A DNA stretch of 64,000 nucleotides, from assembly GCA_022836615.1 (NCBI GenBank), contig MU405263.1, forward strand, positions 185,657 through 249,656. The letters are read 5' to 3'. The stretch is from Annulohypoxylon bovei var. microspora. Its lineage: Eukaryota; Ascomycota; Sordariomycetes; Xylariales; Hypoxylaceae. Positions 45,703 through 57,268 of this stretch are shown one piece after another. A program made the position numbers and the translations under genes. Within the stretch, counting starts at the first letter, position 1. Each line of letters begins with the position of its first letter. Under the pieces are notes generated by a model. The model made no database searches. It saw nothing but the letters and a program-made list of their open reading frames with translations, and was not told where the DNA came from.

Positions 45703-46341
45703 CGTGACGAGTATGGTATAGATATCGCTCTAAAAAGAACTTAAACGGATCGGGGGAATATGGCGAGAAATGCAAATGAAACAAGAGCTCGAAATGGTAC
45801 GCGCCGAATTGATGATCGAATCGATTGGGAATACGCGGAGCGAAATAGTTATCGCGGAGATTGTTCTGGTAGGCAGATGAAAGAATGACTATTGCTATTG
45901 CAGAAATGAGTGACGAGATCGCAGCGTAAAGAATGACTGCGAATTCCCAATAAAAACAACTGATGATGAGGTTCGGTGGTGATGGTGGATGGTAAAGGAA
46001 TGGACCGCGCCGCAAATGTTTCGCTCTCTCCTGAATTCAATCCTCGAACCGATGCGACATGGGGCACCGGTCCTTGTCAATTCAGGGAAAACTTCGGCGA
46101 AATTTAAACAGCAAGGGTCCTGACGTCGTTTGCTTAAGCTTACCTAGGTACCTACCAATTGGGTTTAACGTATAATGCCACGGGCCAATGAGATCATGTG
46201 GCTTATCTCAGCCATCTTATTACATATCACGCAGCCACTTATTCCTAACAACCTCTTCATCAGTCGCTGAAAAGATAGCATTGAGGAAGTTCGCGCCGAG
46301 ATGACGGAAGAATAATAGGAAGTTCAGCTTGACGAGCTGTA
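45703..46341. other. Intergenic region
   Basis: 5' flank of the GPI-protein gene and 5' side of the P450 relic. CTTACCTAGGTACC at 46139-46152. No intact gene. Confidence 0.4.
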
Positions 46342-46960
46342 TTGGTAAATTCGACCCCCTATACTCTATGGGTCCTCTACTACATCCTTTCAGACGAGCA
46401 GGTACTAGCTGGTTTCTGCCGAGAAGTTTCTGCCCTAGTGCATGAGGAGAATGATGAAGAAAGTAGCATCGTTAACACCGTCGACTTGGCTGGCATTCAT
46501 GAATCTTGCCCTATACTTCTAAGTACCTTTCAAGAGACATTGCGCCTCCGTGCCGTCAACCCAGGCCCATGTGTGCTTCTTGAGGACGTGCTCTTGGATG
46601 GACGTTTTCTTCTCAAGAAGAGTAGCATGCTCATGATCCCGGCTCTGGTACAGCATACCGATGCCACTACGTGGGGTGAACATGCTAGAGAGTTTGGTCA
46701 TTTACGCTCTATGCGTAAACCAGCCCCTGGACACAAGAAACCGAACGGAGTAGCATTCCGCGCATTCGATAGCGGTCGTGTCATTTGCCCCGGTCGTCAT
46801 TTTTAAGCACCTGCAGCGTTACTGGTACTTCAGTTCGACGGCATGCCTGTCGCTAGCAAGTAGGTTGGGAAAGTTCACTGATCCAAGCAGGCTTTCCCGC
46901 CCCAGATGAGGGTATCAATGTCGAACTTCGACCTAGAGACCTGGAAAGGAAGTGATAAGT
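46342..46960 (+). pseudogene. Cytochrome P450 C-terminal relic
   Basis: The frame encodes only the last third of a P450: K-helix ETLRLR, then the haem-binding FDSGRVICPGRHF. A stop codon follows immediately at 46804, yet P450-like sequence goes on: LLVLQFDGMPVA after the stop, then PDEGINVELRPRD in another frame, with two further stops. The I-helix, membrane anchor and N-terminal half are absent upstream. It is thus truncated, frameshifted and stop-interrupted. The CPGRHF-type loop resembles the CYP7/8-like fungal group and differs from the cluster P450 at 28-29.7 kb, so it is not a local duplicate. Confidence 0.85.
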
Positions 46961-48142
46961 TACATTTACAGGGTCAGTCAAGGCCCTAAAGATTTTGTCT
47001 AAAGATTGTATTCCTGATGGTTAATAGCAATTAGGTAATCGGTGTTAGATGTAGGTATAATGCAATAGGGTGTGTTCCAGGTTTTTTCCGTAACTAGTTT
47101 TACTCTTCTCTATCAAGTCTACTGAAGTCTTGCGTATTGTAGTTACTAGGTAAGAATGCGGGTAGATAGGTAGCTATTTATCAATAAACGTAGATACCTG
47201 AATGTCTAAATCGTCTAAGTATGATCACCATGTTTGAACGTTATGAAATAGAATGCCTAGAAGAAACCCACGGAAGGAACCAACCACGTAAAAGAAATCG
47301 ATGTCCGAATAAGCTTACCCCAGGCCCCGGAAGTTTAAATTCATACTTTTGCGGTCCGGACCCGGAGTCGGATAGGGAAACAACGATTCGTGTTTGCAAT
47401 CAGTAAATGTATCCTCAAGTGAAGTTTTATAACTATTTTCCATTTTCTACTCTTAGATTATAGGTAATTTTGTTGAGATGTCCAAACCAGAACCGTCGAG
47501 GCTAATACGGCTCTGTTGGTTAGCCAATAAGAGAGCTTCCGAGGCTTTACAGATAAGGACCGACTTGGTATTCTTATCCAAACGGATACGACAACATCAG
47601 ATCGCTATCAAAGCTTAGTCTAACCCTTTTACAAGTCGTATTGCGCACAAGCCTTCAGGTACTAAACCGAGGACCAGCACATATATCAAATTCTACGGTA
47701 GCGGGATCCTCTATAAGAAACGCTGCTGTCACTAGCAATAGAATCAGATCGAACATTCAAGTCACATCACGTCAAGGCCAAATCATGTAATGGTTCATGA
47801 AGATCTTATTGATCTGTGTCAGGTAACATCTCCTGATGTACCTATGTGTTCGTCGTCTCCCCGCGTGTTTGGGGGTAATGCTAAATGCTAGCCCTGTCCA
47901 TGTCATACATCCGGAACACCGTCCCTTTTTTCGGGGCCTAGTGTGCAAGTCCCTATCGAAGGAAAAAGAAAGTCCCTAAAATAGGGAATGAGAGAAGTGA
48001 AAAAAGAAGTGAAAGTGCGAATATGTACAATGCAGAAAGGTTGGCTGAAGGATATCCCGTCCCCTCGGCCTCAGAGTGAAGGTCGTATATGTACTAGAAC
48101 CTTAAAATCCCTTGTTCGTCGCCTGCCCGCTCAAGAGCTGCC
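46961..48142. other. AT-rich intergenic region
   Basis: No gene recognised in about 1.2 kb. Confidence 0.45.
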
Positions 48143-49582
48143 TTAAAATGCTAAGCGGCCTAGACCGGTGCCTGAACGGCGAACGCGGTCACGTCGTCGC
48201 ATGCTAAGGGTGTTGCTGACACCGGGGGTGCACTTGGTGCCTGAGGCCATCGGTATCGCTGCACTCCATAGTCCGGATGCGCATCGCTGGAACGATGAAC
48301 CGTCTGCCGCGCAGGCCCAGGCGCCTTCGTTAGTGCAGGCCCCGGATTGAGTTCCAGCTGCGCCGCCTGTGCCCGTAGGTGCCTTAGCGCTCGTAGTAGC
48401 CGAACCGGTGTTTCCTCCAGCAGCAGCCGAGGATGATGCACCAGTACCAGCCCCAACACTTTGCGTAGCCTTAGTCGCTGTCGAGAATGTAGTCGGGGCG
48501 GGGGCTGAAGTAGCAGGAGCGGAAGTAGCGGCAGCTCCAGAAGAAGCCGGTGCTACAGTTACAAAGACGCCACCAGTACTGGAAGATGTTAGTCCGGTAA
48601 TCGGGATGACAGTCAGAATGTCAGGATGGGAACTTGGACTAGTGACCGTCATGGCTAAACTAGCCAAAGAGGCCGGAGTGGATTGTGAGGAAGAGTTTAC
48701 GTACATTGAGGCTTGAACAGCACTGGTCGCGGACTGCTGGCTAGCGGCAGATGTGGCCGAGTAAGAAGCAGCGGCCGAGGTGGCGGCAGCGGCCGATGTA
48801 GCAGCAGATGTGGCGGCAGAGCTTGCTCCAGCGCTAGAGCCGGATCCCGAGTCGGATCCACCAGTTGAACCCTCAGGAACGTCGGCGCCAGAAGAGCAGA
48901 GGATGGCGGGACCAGGGCTAGTCGATGTGTTCTCGACGTCCGGGCCAGGCTCGGGGTAGACAGTGTCGACACCTTCCTTGGTACAGTACTGACCTCCCAG
49001 GTTCGCCTCGAAGACCTTGGGGCGGCTGGCGAAGGCAGTGGTCGCGCGCTTCGCGTCGATCGATGGGACGTCACGCTTTGAGGCACCGGCCTTGATGGTG
49101 ACGACAGCGCACGACATGTAGTATTCTCGGTTACCGGTGTGGTTGACCCAAGTCCAGGCAAACACAACATCGTCGCCCTCAGGCGTATCGGAAGGCATGT
49201 CGAAGTTAAAGGTACCACCTGAGCTGGTAGGGCAGTTACCGATGAACGACTTGATGACAGTGAACGAGCTACCCTTGTCGTACGACAGGGAAAGCTGGCA
49301 GCTACCTCCGTTGTGAGAGGCGCCTCCTTCGACGCTCATGGTGTATTGGCCACCAGGAGCGTAAGTCTTGACGGAAGCACCCTCGGGAGTACCGAGAAGC
49401 TTGAGGTAGCCCTTGCAAGGGTACTGAGCCTCAGTGATGGGAGAGGTGATGGAGTAGTCGATGTTAGGCTCCTTAGCGTTCGGGTTGCCCTTGTAGGCCA
49501 AGGGGGTAGGGTCCTTCATGTTCATGTGGGCCATAGCTGTACCAGCAGCTAGGGCAGCCACGAGGAAAGATTGGATCTGCAT
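48143..49582 (-). CDS. AA11 lytic polysaccharide monooxygenase
   Basis: Single exon; from the ATG at 49582 it gives 479 aa. The signal peptide MQIQSFLVAALAAGTAMA is followed by His19, the N-terminal copper ligand of the mature protein (HMNMKDPTP). The second histidine-brace His is H90 in GGASHNGGSCQ. This pattern, with YYMSCAVVTI and disulfide cysteines, is that of AA11 LPMOs, which cleave chitin oxidatively. A long Ser/Ala/Thr-rich linker leads to a C-terminal Cys module (GACTNEGAWACAADGSSFQRC...), similar to the X278-type domain of many AA11 enzymes. An in-frame Met 14 codons upstream (49624) is less likely because it would push the signal peptide inwards. Confidence 0.92.
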   Translation of the reverse strand: MQIQSFLVAALAAGTAMAHMNMKDPTPLAYKGNPNAKEPNIDYSITSPITEAQYPCKGYLKLLGTPEGASVKTYAPGGQYTMSVEGGASHNGGSCQLSLSYDKGSSFTVIKSFIGNCPTSSGGTFNFDMPSDTPEGDDVVFAWTWVNHTGNREYYMSCAVVTIKAGASKRDVPSIDAKRATTAFASRPKVFEANLGGQYCTKEGVDTVYPEPGPDVENTSTSPGPAILCSSGADVPEGSTGGSDSGSGSSAGASSAATSAATSAAAATSAAASYSATSAASQQSATSAVQASMYVNSSSQSTPASLASLAMTVTSPSSHPDILTVIPITGLTSSSTGGVFVTVAPASSGAAATSAPATSAPAPTTFSTATKATQSVGAGTGASSSAAAGGNTGSATTSAKAPTGTGGAAGTQSGACTNEGAWACAADGSSFQRCASGLWSAAIPMASGTKCTPGVSNTLSMRRRDRVRRSGTGLGRLAF

Positions 49583-52500
49583 CTTGAATATTCGTTGTGG
49601 GTGATATCGGAGATATCGAATCAATCAAAAATCTCGGTTTCTTGAAGAAGAAGAAAAAATGAATGTGCTGTACCGAAATGGCACGTCTCAGAAATCGGGA
49701 TCTGGGAGAGTTGAAAGTGTCAAAAAACGTGGCAGGATGAAATTGCCAAGATATCTATGGCCTAATAAAGGCAGGTTTAAAACTTTCAATCGTTGAAAGG
49801 AGGGACTTAAACAAAGACGAATTGGCCTTTGGTTTTGCCACGGGGACTTTGTTTTGGATTGAGGGACGTGAGGTTAGCAACAATGGATGCTGTTTTATAT
49901 CGAGTGTTGACAGGTGCCGAATGACCGTGGTAGACAATGAAGTAATGCACAAGTGCACAGTGGGAAAAATAGGAAACCGCCTGGGATTTCCTGATCAAAT
50001 GACCAGCAGAATAAAAAAGGGCTGTATAAGGAGAGTGGTAGGGGAGACGAGAAATTCTTGTGCTGCTCCAGTGAGGCAGATGAGATGAGGAGGGAGGGAG
50101 TCAATAGTGACGGGGTGACAGGCAACATCTTTATATTCAAGATAGGAAGAGCTGCGGTTGCGCGCAAAAGTCAACGTCACATCCAGAACTGACAAGACAG
50201 ACCCTGCACTCCCCGTGAAGGCTGGCGTTCGCCTTCGCCTAGGCCGTCCCGCCCTCTGTCATTCGGCTGACGTCTTGTCTTGGTCGGGGAGCCCCTGGAT
50301 CGTGAGTGTGAATTCGGGACATGGATGAGCCCCGCCAAAGTCCACATATTCCACAAATATCCACCCGTCCACATTAAGTATAGATGCCGGGCATCAACAG
50401 ACATACTTAATATGGAGTAGAACGACATAGTGCGTACATAGCGTATAATAGCATAGTAGCATAGTAGACGGCACTTAAAAGCAGGGATAAAGTCTGCTGG
50501 TAAAGGCGTGAACCGCACTAGGCATAGAACCGCGGAGGATGCTGGCCAGCCGCCTGGGTGGAGTGGTCATGCATCGATCATCGCAAGGCGGATCTGCACA
50601 TTCCTGAAAGAGATAAAGTAGGTGGCCGTCGGATGGGTGGCCAGTAGACCAGCAGTCAGCCGGCAGGGTACAGACAAAAAGGGGATTTTAAAACAATGTA
50701 AAAAAACAAGCTTCCTTTTTTCCTCCATTCAGACGTCAGCATACATGTAAATTGTATACATATGAATCCGATAATATGGGGTAAGGGTAAGGTACATGTG
50801 TAGAAGCTAAGGAATAATGCGATGTGGATGTGGATGTGACAAGGAAAGAAAAAGTAACGATTGAGAGCCAAGAAACGAAAAATATGCGGTCGTTGCCGGT
50901 GCGGCGCGGCGGTAAAGCTGAGAGGGTGGGTGGTGGGGGAAACCAACCTAAACCAACCTAAACTAACCTGAGCCAATCACCCACTTCGGGTACCTGAATT
51001 GGTGAAACTTTTAAACATGAGGAGCCATTCATTGGCTGCAGGTGCAAACGACGATCGACCCGGTTGAGAAGCGGGTTTCAGGGGATCTCTACCCTTTTCC
51101 ACTGCACCTGCTCCCACTAGGTAACCACTAACTTGGAAGTTCAGCAGGTCTAGGTCTAAGTAGATTCGCCTAGCAGCTACCTAGTAGCCTACCCAGCCAC
51201 AGTTGTCAATGCTTCAATCCAGGTCTTGATAAGGGGGAGGGATCCGAACGTCAAACTTGGAAGTTTACGAGCTCTGCGTCTACGCACCAGTAAATTCTTT
51301 CTATCATGTTAACTTCTAAGCATTTCTATTTCTAACCACCTTGGGATCCTCCTTTATTTTTTATACCAATTTGAAATAGAATCAAATAGAATATCGACCC
51401 TCCTTAAGCTACTTGACACCTACTTAGGTAGGTACATAAGGTTTCTAATATATTCAGCGACACTCATTTACATGTATACATAGATTAAATATGAGCAATG
51501 TGGATAAACTGTATAGGTAACTTGTATGAATCGGACAACGGGAATTATCAAGTGCGTTGTGCTGCAAGTAAATAGAATGATAAACCGCCGGCATATGTAC
51601 ATATGAATGAACATCATCAACATATCGTGAGATTGTAGGTTCGCCATCGCAGCGCATCGTTCGTTACTCATGCCGTCCACTCAAAATTTTCCCTCAATGA
51701 GATTCCCGTAATAAAGCCGATTATCATCTAAACCTTGAAGATCTCTGGGATTCCCAGCCATGCCCGAACTTGTTCGGTTGTACGCATGTGAGCGGCGAGA
51801 GCACGGACCAAAGAAATACGAGTGCTATGTAGATGTTAGCAAAAATCAGGGGAGAAATACTCCTATTGGCTGAGATGGCTCGCAAAGCTCGGTATATACT
51901 GCAGATCTGCACCATCGCATCATTGCGTACAGAAAAAAAGATAGCATTCCTACCCTCCTGCCACCTCTTAGCATTGAGATATTTGTTACGTACCTACATT
52001 ACCTATATGTATGTACTAAGCATTTACAGTATTTAACCCAACTGTTTAAGTAATGTATAATAATAGCCTATAACTAGATTTAAACATCCATAATGATAAC
52101 TACCCATGGATTATCCCCGAACCTAAGAATCAGAGGTGGACACAAAAGTAATGTGAGAAAAAAAAAGGATGCATTTCGGTGGGTTTTTTTTTCTCTTTCC
52201 AAGACTTACATATGTAGGCCGATCTTGAAACGTCTAAACTTGAACCCCCCTTTTTCTCCTTACCCTTGCACAAGATCTCAAACGGACAATTGAGGGAGCC
52301 CATAAGACCACCTAATTGGCCAGAAGTTCGAAACACTGAAACATCCAAACGGGTATCCACCTACTGGCCTTGCTCGGTCCGCATGAAGCGTCATCTCCAT
52401 TCCGTTCCCTCATATATAGTGGTTCAACGTTATTTTTCTTGGCCCTTCTTGCTTTGCCACCAGTATATAGGTAGCGAACCAGGATGAGGGCGGTTGAGAT

Positions 52501-53399
52501 ATCTACTTAGGGCAGGTGTACATCAGTCAGCCTCACCACCCTCGCCGCTTCGTTTGTTTCAATTCTTTATTTATCAGCACTTTCATTTCGTCATGAAAAG
52601 GATCAAGAATTGGACTGTGAAGTAGAAATCGTCTACTTGAGAATATCCTACGTTGCAATAGTTCCTACTAGCTTAGATAAAGCATCGCAGTATCTTTCTA
52701 CTTTAATTGATATGATATGTTTTCTTTACCTTCTTTTGTAGCCGTAGCATGCATTCCTTGAGAGGGAATTGATATGCGAGATGTCATTCGAATAGAAAGT
52801 ACCATACAATGACGCTAACAAGATGAACCATATGAAATGACTGTAACTATGTGAAGAGTTCAATGCTAGTGAAAGAAAAGTTAAGGTAACTTGACAGTTC
52901 GTCATAACTCTATCTAGGTATACATAAACAAATGTATATGGTGGACTTAGATATAGTGCTAGTCTAAGATCATTTCATGTATAAAGGATATGACGGATTA
53001 CACCAGGTACTACATGGCCTCCATCAGCGCGTACTTGGAGGTTTCAAGTGCGTAGAGTAGGTAGGTGGCTCTTCGCCTCTTCCTTCGACTACTCCAGTTC
53101 TAAGTCTGGTAGGCAAGTCGGGCAAATCCGGATGGTAGCAAGTTGAGGCGAAGTACTAGCATTGAGATATTATCATTCATGCGATAAAGCTATTACTAGG
53201 TAGATACGATATGTAGGCGAACCCTACCTACTTAGGTAAACTTATTGTTGTCCAACTTGCCATCAACATATGCCTAATAAAAGAACTCCAAAGATGTCTT
53301 AACTAGTACCAAGTTAAAGCATCTACTACGGTAATAGTATCGAAACTAAATGTGGATGGACTGATTTCTACACAAGCATTGTACCTAGATAGCTATCTG
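49583..53399. other. Long gene-poor intergenic region
   Basis: 3.8 kb. The first 600 bp are the LPMO upstream region with CT-rich and poly-A stretches. No gene is supported in the rest. Short ORFs on both strands lack protein-like composition. ATG-starting fragments near 52989 (MTDYTRYYMASISAYLEVSS) hint at decayed coding DNA. Confidence 0.4.
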
Positions 53400-53644
53400 C
53401 CTACCAGGCAAGCGTCGAAGTACATCCAGAAACAGCCGAGTTCGTCACTGACTTTATAACGGGACAAGATGCATTAGTGTAAAACACTATTTTTATTGGT
53501 ATCTCCGAGATCAATACTAGGATATGGCTGTCTCGTTCACATACCTCCGGACTTTATCAATGTCAACTTCGGCCGTGAGATCGCCGCTTCGGCCAGCAAT
53601 CTCACAAACATCCTGTCCTCGGTCTCAACTGACACTAGTCCTTA
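53400..53644 (+). pseudogene. Two exon-like fragments of an unknown gene
   Basis: The + strand reads YQASVEVHPETAEFVTDFIT up to a stop at 53480. After an intron-like gap ending in ATACTAG (53520) it reads GYGCLVHIPPDFINVNFGRE and on to SSVSTDTSP and a stop at 53644. Both pieces have protein-like amino-acid use, unlike the flanks, but no start or upstream exons were found. Either a decayed gene or the 3' end of a gene with unrecognised exons. It ends tail to tail with the minus-strand feature at 53648. Confidence 0.25.
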
Positions 53645-53647
53645 GGT

Positions 53648-53931
53648 TTAGTCTTGAATATTGCGGACTGCGATGCTGATGTAAACACAACTGTCCCGAT
53701 CAACCGGAGCTCCCAGCCCGATAAAGCTATCTGAGTCCTCTCCTTCCTCGACATGTAGAAGCTCAAGCTGCTTCACCTCGCCCTCCATCGCCGACTGCTC
53801 CAACATTTCCTCATCCGGGCCAGCGTCTTCCCAAGCTAATCACTGCTTAGGCGAATAAACATTTGAGAGGCATATCCTAGGAGGCCAAGGTAACTAATGG
53901 CCACGCCATAGAAGATGATTGGCTTGTGCAT
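53648..53931 (-). pseudogene. Small single-TM protein gene with a frame break
   Basis: From the ATG at 53931 the minus strand encodes MHKPIIFYGVAISYLGLLGY and ten more residues, a clear membrane segment, then a stop at 53836. Two bases along, another frame reads WEDAGPDEEMLEQSAMEGEV and on for 61 residues to a stop at 53648; it is acidic and ends YISIAVRNIQD. The halves fit one protein of about 93 residues: a short lumenal or cytosolic end, one TM helix and an acidic soluble tail. The break may be a one-base loss. A 59-bp GTTACC...GATTAG intron is another option, but it would remove the TM helix. I do not recognise the family. Confidence 0.45.
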
Positions 53932-54212
53932 ATCGGTTTAAAATTCGGCTGGATATGCGTTGCGACTCTCGGGCGGCCGGTGTTTGTAACAAAATGTTCC
54001 CAGTAGGTCTTCTCCTAACTGCAGGGGTTTCAAAGAGGCATACACCCGGCCGGGTTCGCTATTTCGATACCGCTAGATGTCCACGCAAAGGCGACGATAA
54101 AATTCGGTGATCATGGACTACTGGTATCGATGCTAAGTTGAATGAAGAAATTAAATATGCGCTGAAGCGCGGCGCTGGTTAAGTTCTTCGCGAGCAGTGT
54201 CGAGAGCTCTGC

Positions 54213-57200
54213 TCACTTAGCTTCATCGGTGCCGTCCGAAGATCGACCTTGAGGCCCTGATGGGATTGCGTGTCCACCCTGGGGACCTTGGTGTTGGTTG
54301 TGGTTCTGGTAATTCTTGAAGTTGTTGCTTCCGTTTCGGTGCTGGGGTCCGTACTGGTGGACTTGTTGCGGGCTTGTTCCAAACTGCTGAGGACCGGGGT
54401 TGCTATATCCTCGCATGTTATTCACTTCATCTGCTGTGTTAGTCGTTTTCTTGTTCTGGTTAGAGTATCGTCTTTGCCACTTACTCTGCCCCTGCTGCTG
54501 TGGCACGAAAGTCGCCGGCTGCTGGTATTGCATGCCGGGGCTCATGCCGTAAATCGGTTGGCCCTGCTGCGACCCTTGGTGGACCATCATAGGCGCTGCC
54601 GGTCTTCCTGGACTTGGATAGCCATTAGTTCCAGGCATCGGTTGCGGCGGGGTGGTACCGGGAGGCATAAACTGCATGTGGCCAGCAGTGGGATACGGCT
54701 GCATCTGCGGAGGGGCGGCGACCATCGGCTGCGGCGTCATAAATTGTGGTTGCATCATCATAGGTTGGCCCATTCCTCCCGGCTGTTGCTGAACATACTG
54801 GGGAGTGTTAGAGAAGCTGCGGTTGAACTGGTTCATGGGCGGCGCTCCTCCGGGGCCCATAAATGAAGGCATCATATGCTGGTTGTACGGCATCTGAGCT
54901 GAATTCATGTTGGGTGGATAGACCATCGGTACTTGACCCATTCTTGGGGACGAGTACGACTGAGATGAGTTGGAGTGCATCATTCTATGATCATCCGCTC
55001 CGTTGAATGGGGCGTGGGGAACGGGTCCATGCTGCCCGGCATGAATCTGAACGGGAGGTACGTGAGGTGAGTGTCGTGGAGCGGTAGGGTGCGCACCATG
55101 TTGCATGTGGAGCGGCAACTGGTGCTGATGAGCCAGCTGTGGAAGTAGGTGTGGGGGGTTCGGAGTAGGTTGTGTGTTGAATGGTTGCTTCTCAAAGAAT
55201 TCATCATAAGACAATCGCATAGTAGAATCGGGCTTTTCGTCGTCGGTCGCGGAGCGCCAGGTAGGCGGGGTATCGTAAGATGGTCGGAGACCATCATTCT
55301 CATTCCAATTCTTGTTCTCGGGGGACTGAATTGTCTTGACAAAAGACAATATGTTACACTTCTTCCCGTCAACCGCCTTCTTCTTCTTAGTCACAACAAC
55401 GAGAAGCGTATGTGTACTAGTTGAATTGGTAGATTGTATATCAGTTGCATGATTGATAGCTGAACGCGGGCTTGAGCCTGCGCTGGGGTGACCATTGGGG
55501 CTGAATGCAGGCGCAAACGCACTGGGTCGAAACTCGTGGCTATTGGGATTGAGCTTTCCACTCAAATGACCAGACACACCGCCCATACGACGGTTAAAAG
55601 AGGTATCAGTTGTGTTGGCCGGACCGGTTGGAGGTAATCGAACGTCCTGGCCTTGCGCCTTTTGCGATTCTATGGCTCGGAGACGTCCAGTCAAAGTTCC
55701 CTGGCGGCCACCTGATTGTACATGCTGTGGGCCTCCACGATTCCCTTGGTAAGGAGGATAAGGAGGGACATAGTTTGAACGATTACCCCCTTGGTGATTA
55801 CCCTGGTGACGAGAGGTAGCCGATGCGTTGGCTGCACTAGGAGCGTTACTAGCTGGGCGGCTAGTTCTGTTCTCGGGAGGTGCCTGAGCAGTCGTAGTAA
55901 CTTGGGCTTCCTTCGTCGCGGCACTCTTCTTCTCTCTAGCAGCAGCCTCTTCAGTCTTTCTCTTAGCGACTTCGGCAGCGTCACGCTTCGCTTTCTCCTG
56001 AATCTCTCTCTGTCTTGCGGGATCCTTCGCAATAATTGAAATCAAATCCATGGGAACTGGAGTCGGTAGCTTGAAGCTATCAGCAAACTTCTTCAGCTCG
56101 ATCAACTTGACTTCCTTGTCGGCTTTGGCCTTAGTACTTCGGGCCTTCTCGGCGTTCAGGCGTTGCTGGCTGGCGAACGTCTTGAATTCTTTGAGAACAT
56201 CCCGTTCTACTGTGGAAGTGGCACTGGGGGGAACCCCTTGTCCATCCTTTGCCTGAGGTGAAATGGTTCGGCTAGTAGCCGCAGATGGCCTCAGCGGAGC
56301 TGTAGACTGGTTTGCTGCCTTACCTTCCGCCGGCTTCACCTGAGACTCGACTTTGCCATCGGGCTTGGCGTCCGCGGGTTTAACGGCAGGGGATGAAGCG
56401 GGTGCTTCGGCTTTAGTGGCAGGGCGGGATTTAGTGTCGTCCTGTTTGGGAACGGCGGTTTGGTTCTTCTGTGCCTTCAGTTGTGAGGATATGATGGCAG
56501 GGTCAACTGGTGCGCCCTTCACAGTCGTCGATGCAGTCGGCGCTCGTCTTGCTGGGGGAGTATACTTATTCTCCCGGCTATTAGGCAAGGGGGGGAACTC
56601 ATGTCGCTTAACACCGCTGTATCTAATTTTCGAGTTAACTAGGGTTCATTAAAATATAGTAAACTATAAGGAAAAACTTACTTGTCCTCTTCGTCACCGC
56701 CTGCATCCTCGCCGCCGGCGTGGTCCATGACTCTCTCTTCGGCGACGTGAGCAGTGGTCGCTGCGCTTCGTTCGATCTCTCTCGCCTTTTTCTCCGCCGC
56801 AGCCACCCGCTCTTTGTATTGTGGGTGACTCTTATCAATTGCGGTTGTGTAAATATTCTCGTCATACGTGCTCTTGATTCCAAATTGACGTTCATTTGCA
56901 GCGAACTGATCCCATGCACCACCACTGCCAGGTGATTTCTCCAAGCTCAAATCGAGACCGTCTGAGCTACTTGGTCCAACCCATGGTTGCAAGACTCGCT
57001 CATGACCTTGGCGAGGAGCGGTGGAGATAGCACTATCAGTACGGAAGTTGTTCTGTGGGCTGATTGTCGAACCTGTACCCTTGTTAACCCTACGCAAAAG
57101 CATCTTTCCCAGCATGAAAGGCTTACCATTCTGCTTGACATCACCCTTCCCAGAGCTGACCCCCATGACTCTAGTATTCGAGATGTCCTTCTTCTGGAAA

Positions 57201-57268
57201 GACATGGTGGAATATTCTCTCTTGTTAATTCCGTTCGTCGACTCGCCCGGACTTTTCTTCTGCACCAT
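54213..57268 (-). CDS. Ataxin-2 / Pbp1-like protein (LsmAD and PAM2)
   Basis: Minus-strand exons 57268-56682 and 56622-54213 flank a 59-bp intron; 998 aa from the ATG at 57268. The LsmAD region is at about 117-166 (DQFAANERQFGIKSTYDENIYTT), preceded by NFRTDSAIS and followed by a charged helix. A PAM2 motif (LNPNSHEFRP, about 553-562) predicts binding to poly(A)-binding protein. The C-terminal 400 residues are Gln/Pro/Met/Asn-rich, prion-like, ending in Gly/Asn/His repeats. Ataxin-2 proteins control mRNA stability, stress granules and, in Neurospora, clock translation. The Sm-like domain that normally precedes LsmAD was not found. An acceptor (ACCTGAG) directly precedes the ATG, so 5' exons probably exist and 57268 may not be the true start. 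Confidence 0.85.

Noticed and set aside
45218..46015. 265-codon minus-strand frame read as one long protein
   Set aside because: It runs through intron 1 and 5' leader of the GPI-protein gene; only the spliced version has a signal peptide and GPI tail.
46030..46065. tRNA-like T-loop GGTTCGAGGATTGAA on the minus strand
   Set aside because: No matching acceptor, D or anticodon stems could be folded around it.
48369..48716. 115-codon + strand Ala/Val-rich frame
   Set aside because: Shadow of the Ser/Ala/Thr linker of the LPMO on the other strand.
54270..54866. 198-codon + strand frame opposite the ataxin-2 C-terminus
   Set aside because: Complement of Gln/Pro/Gly/His repeats gives Leu/Val/Arg-rich nonsense; no domain.
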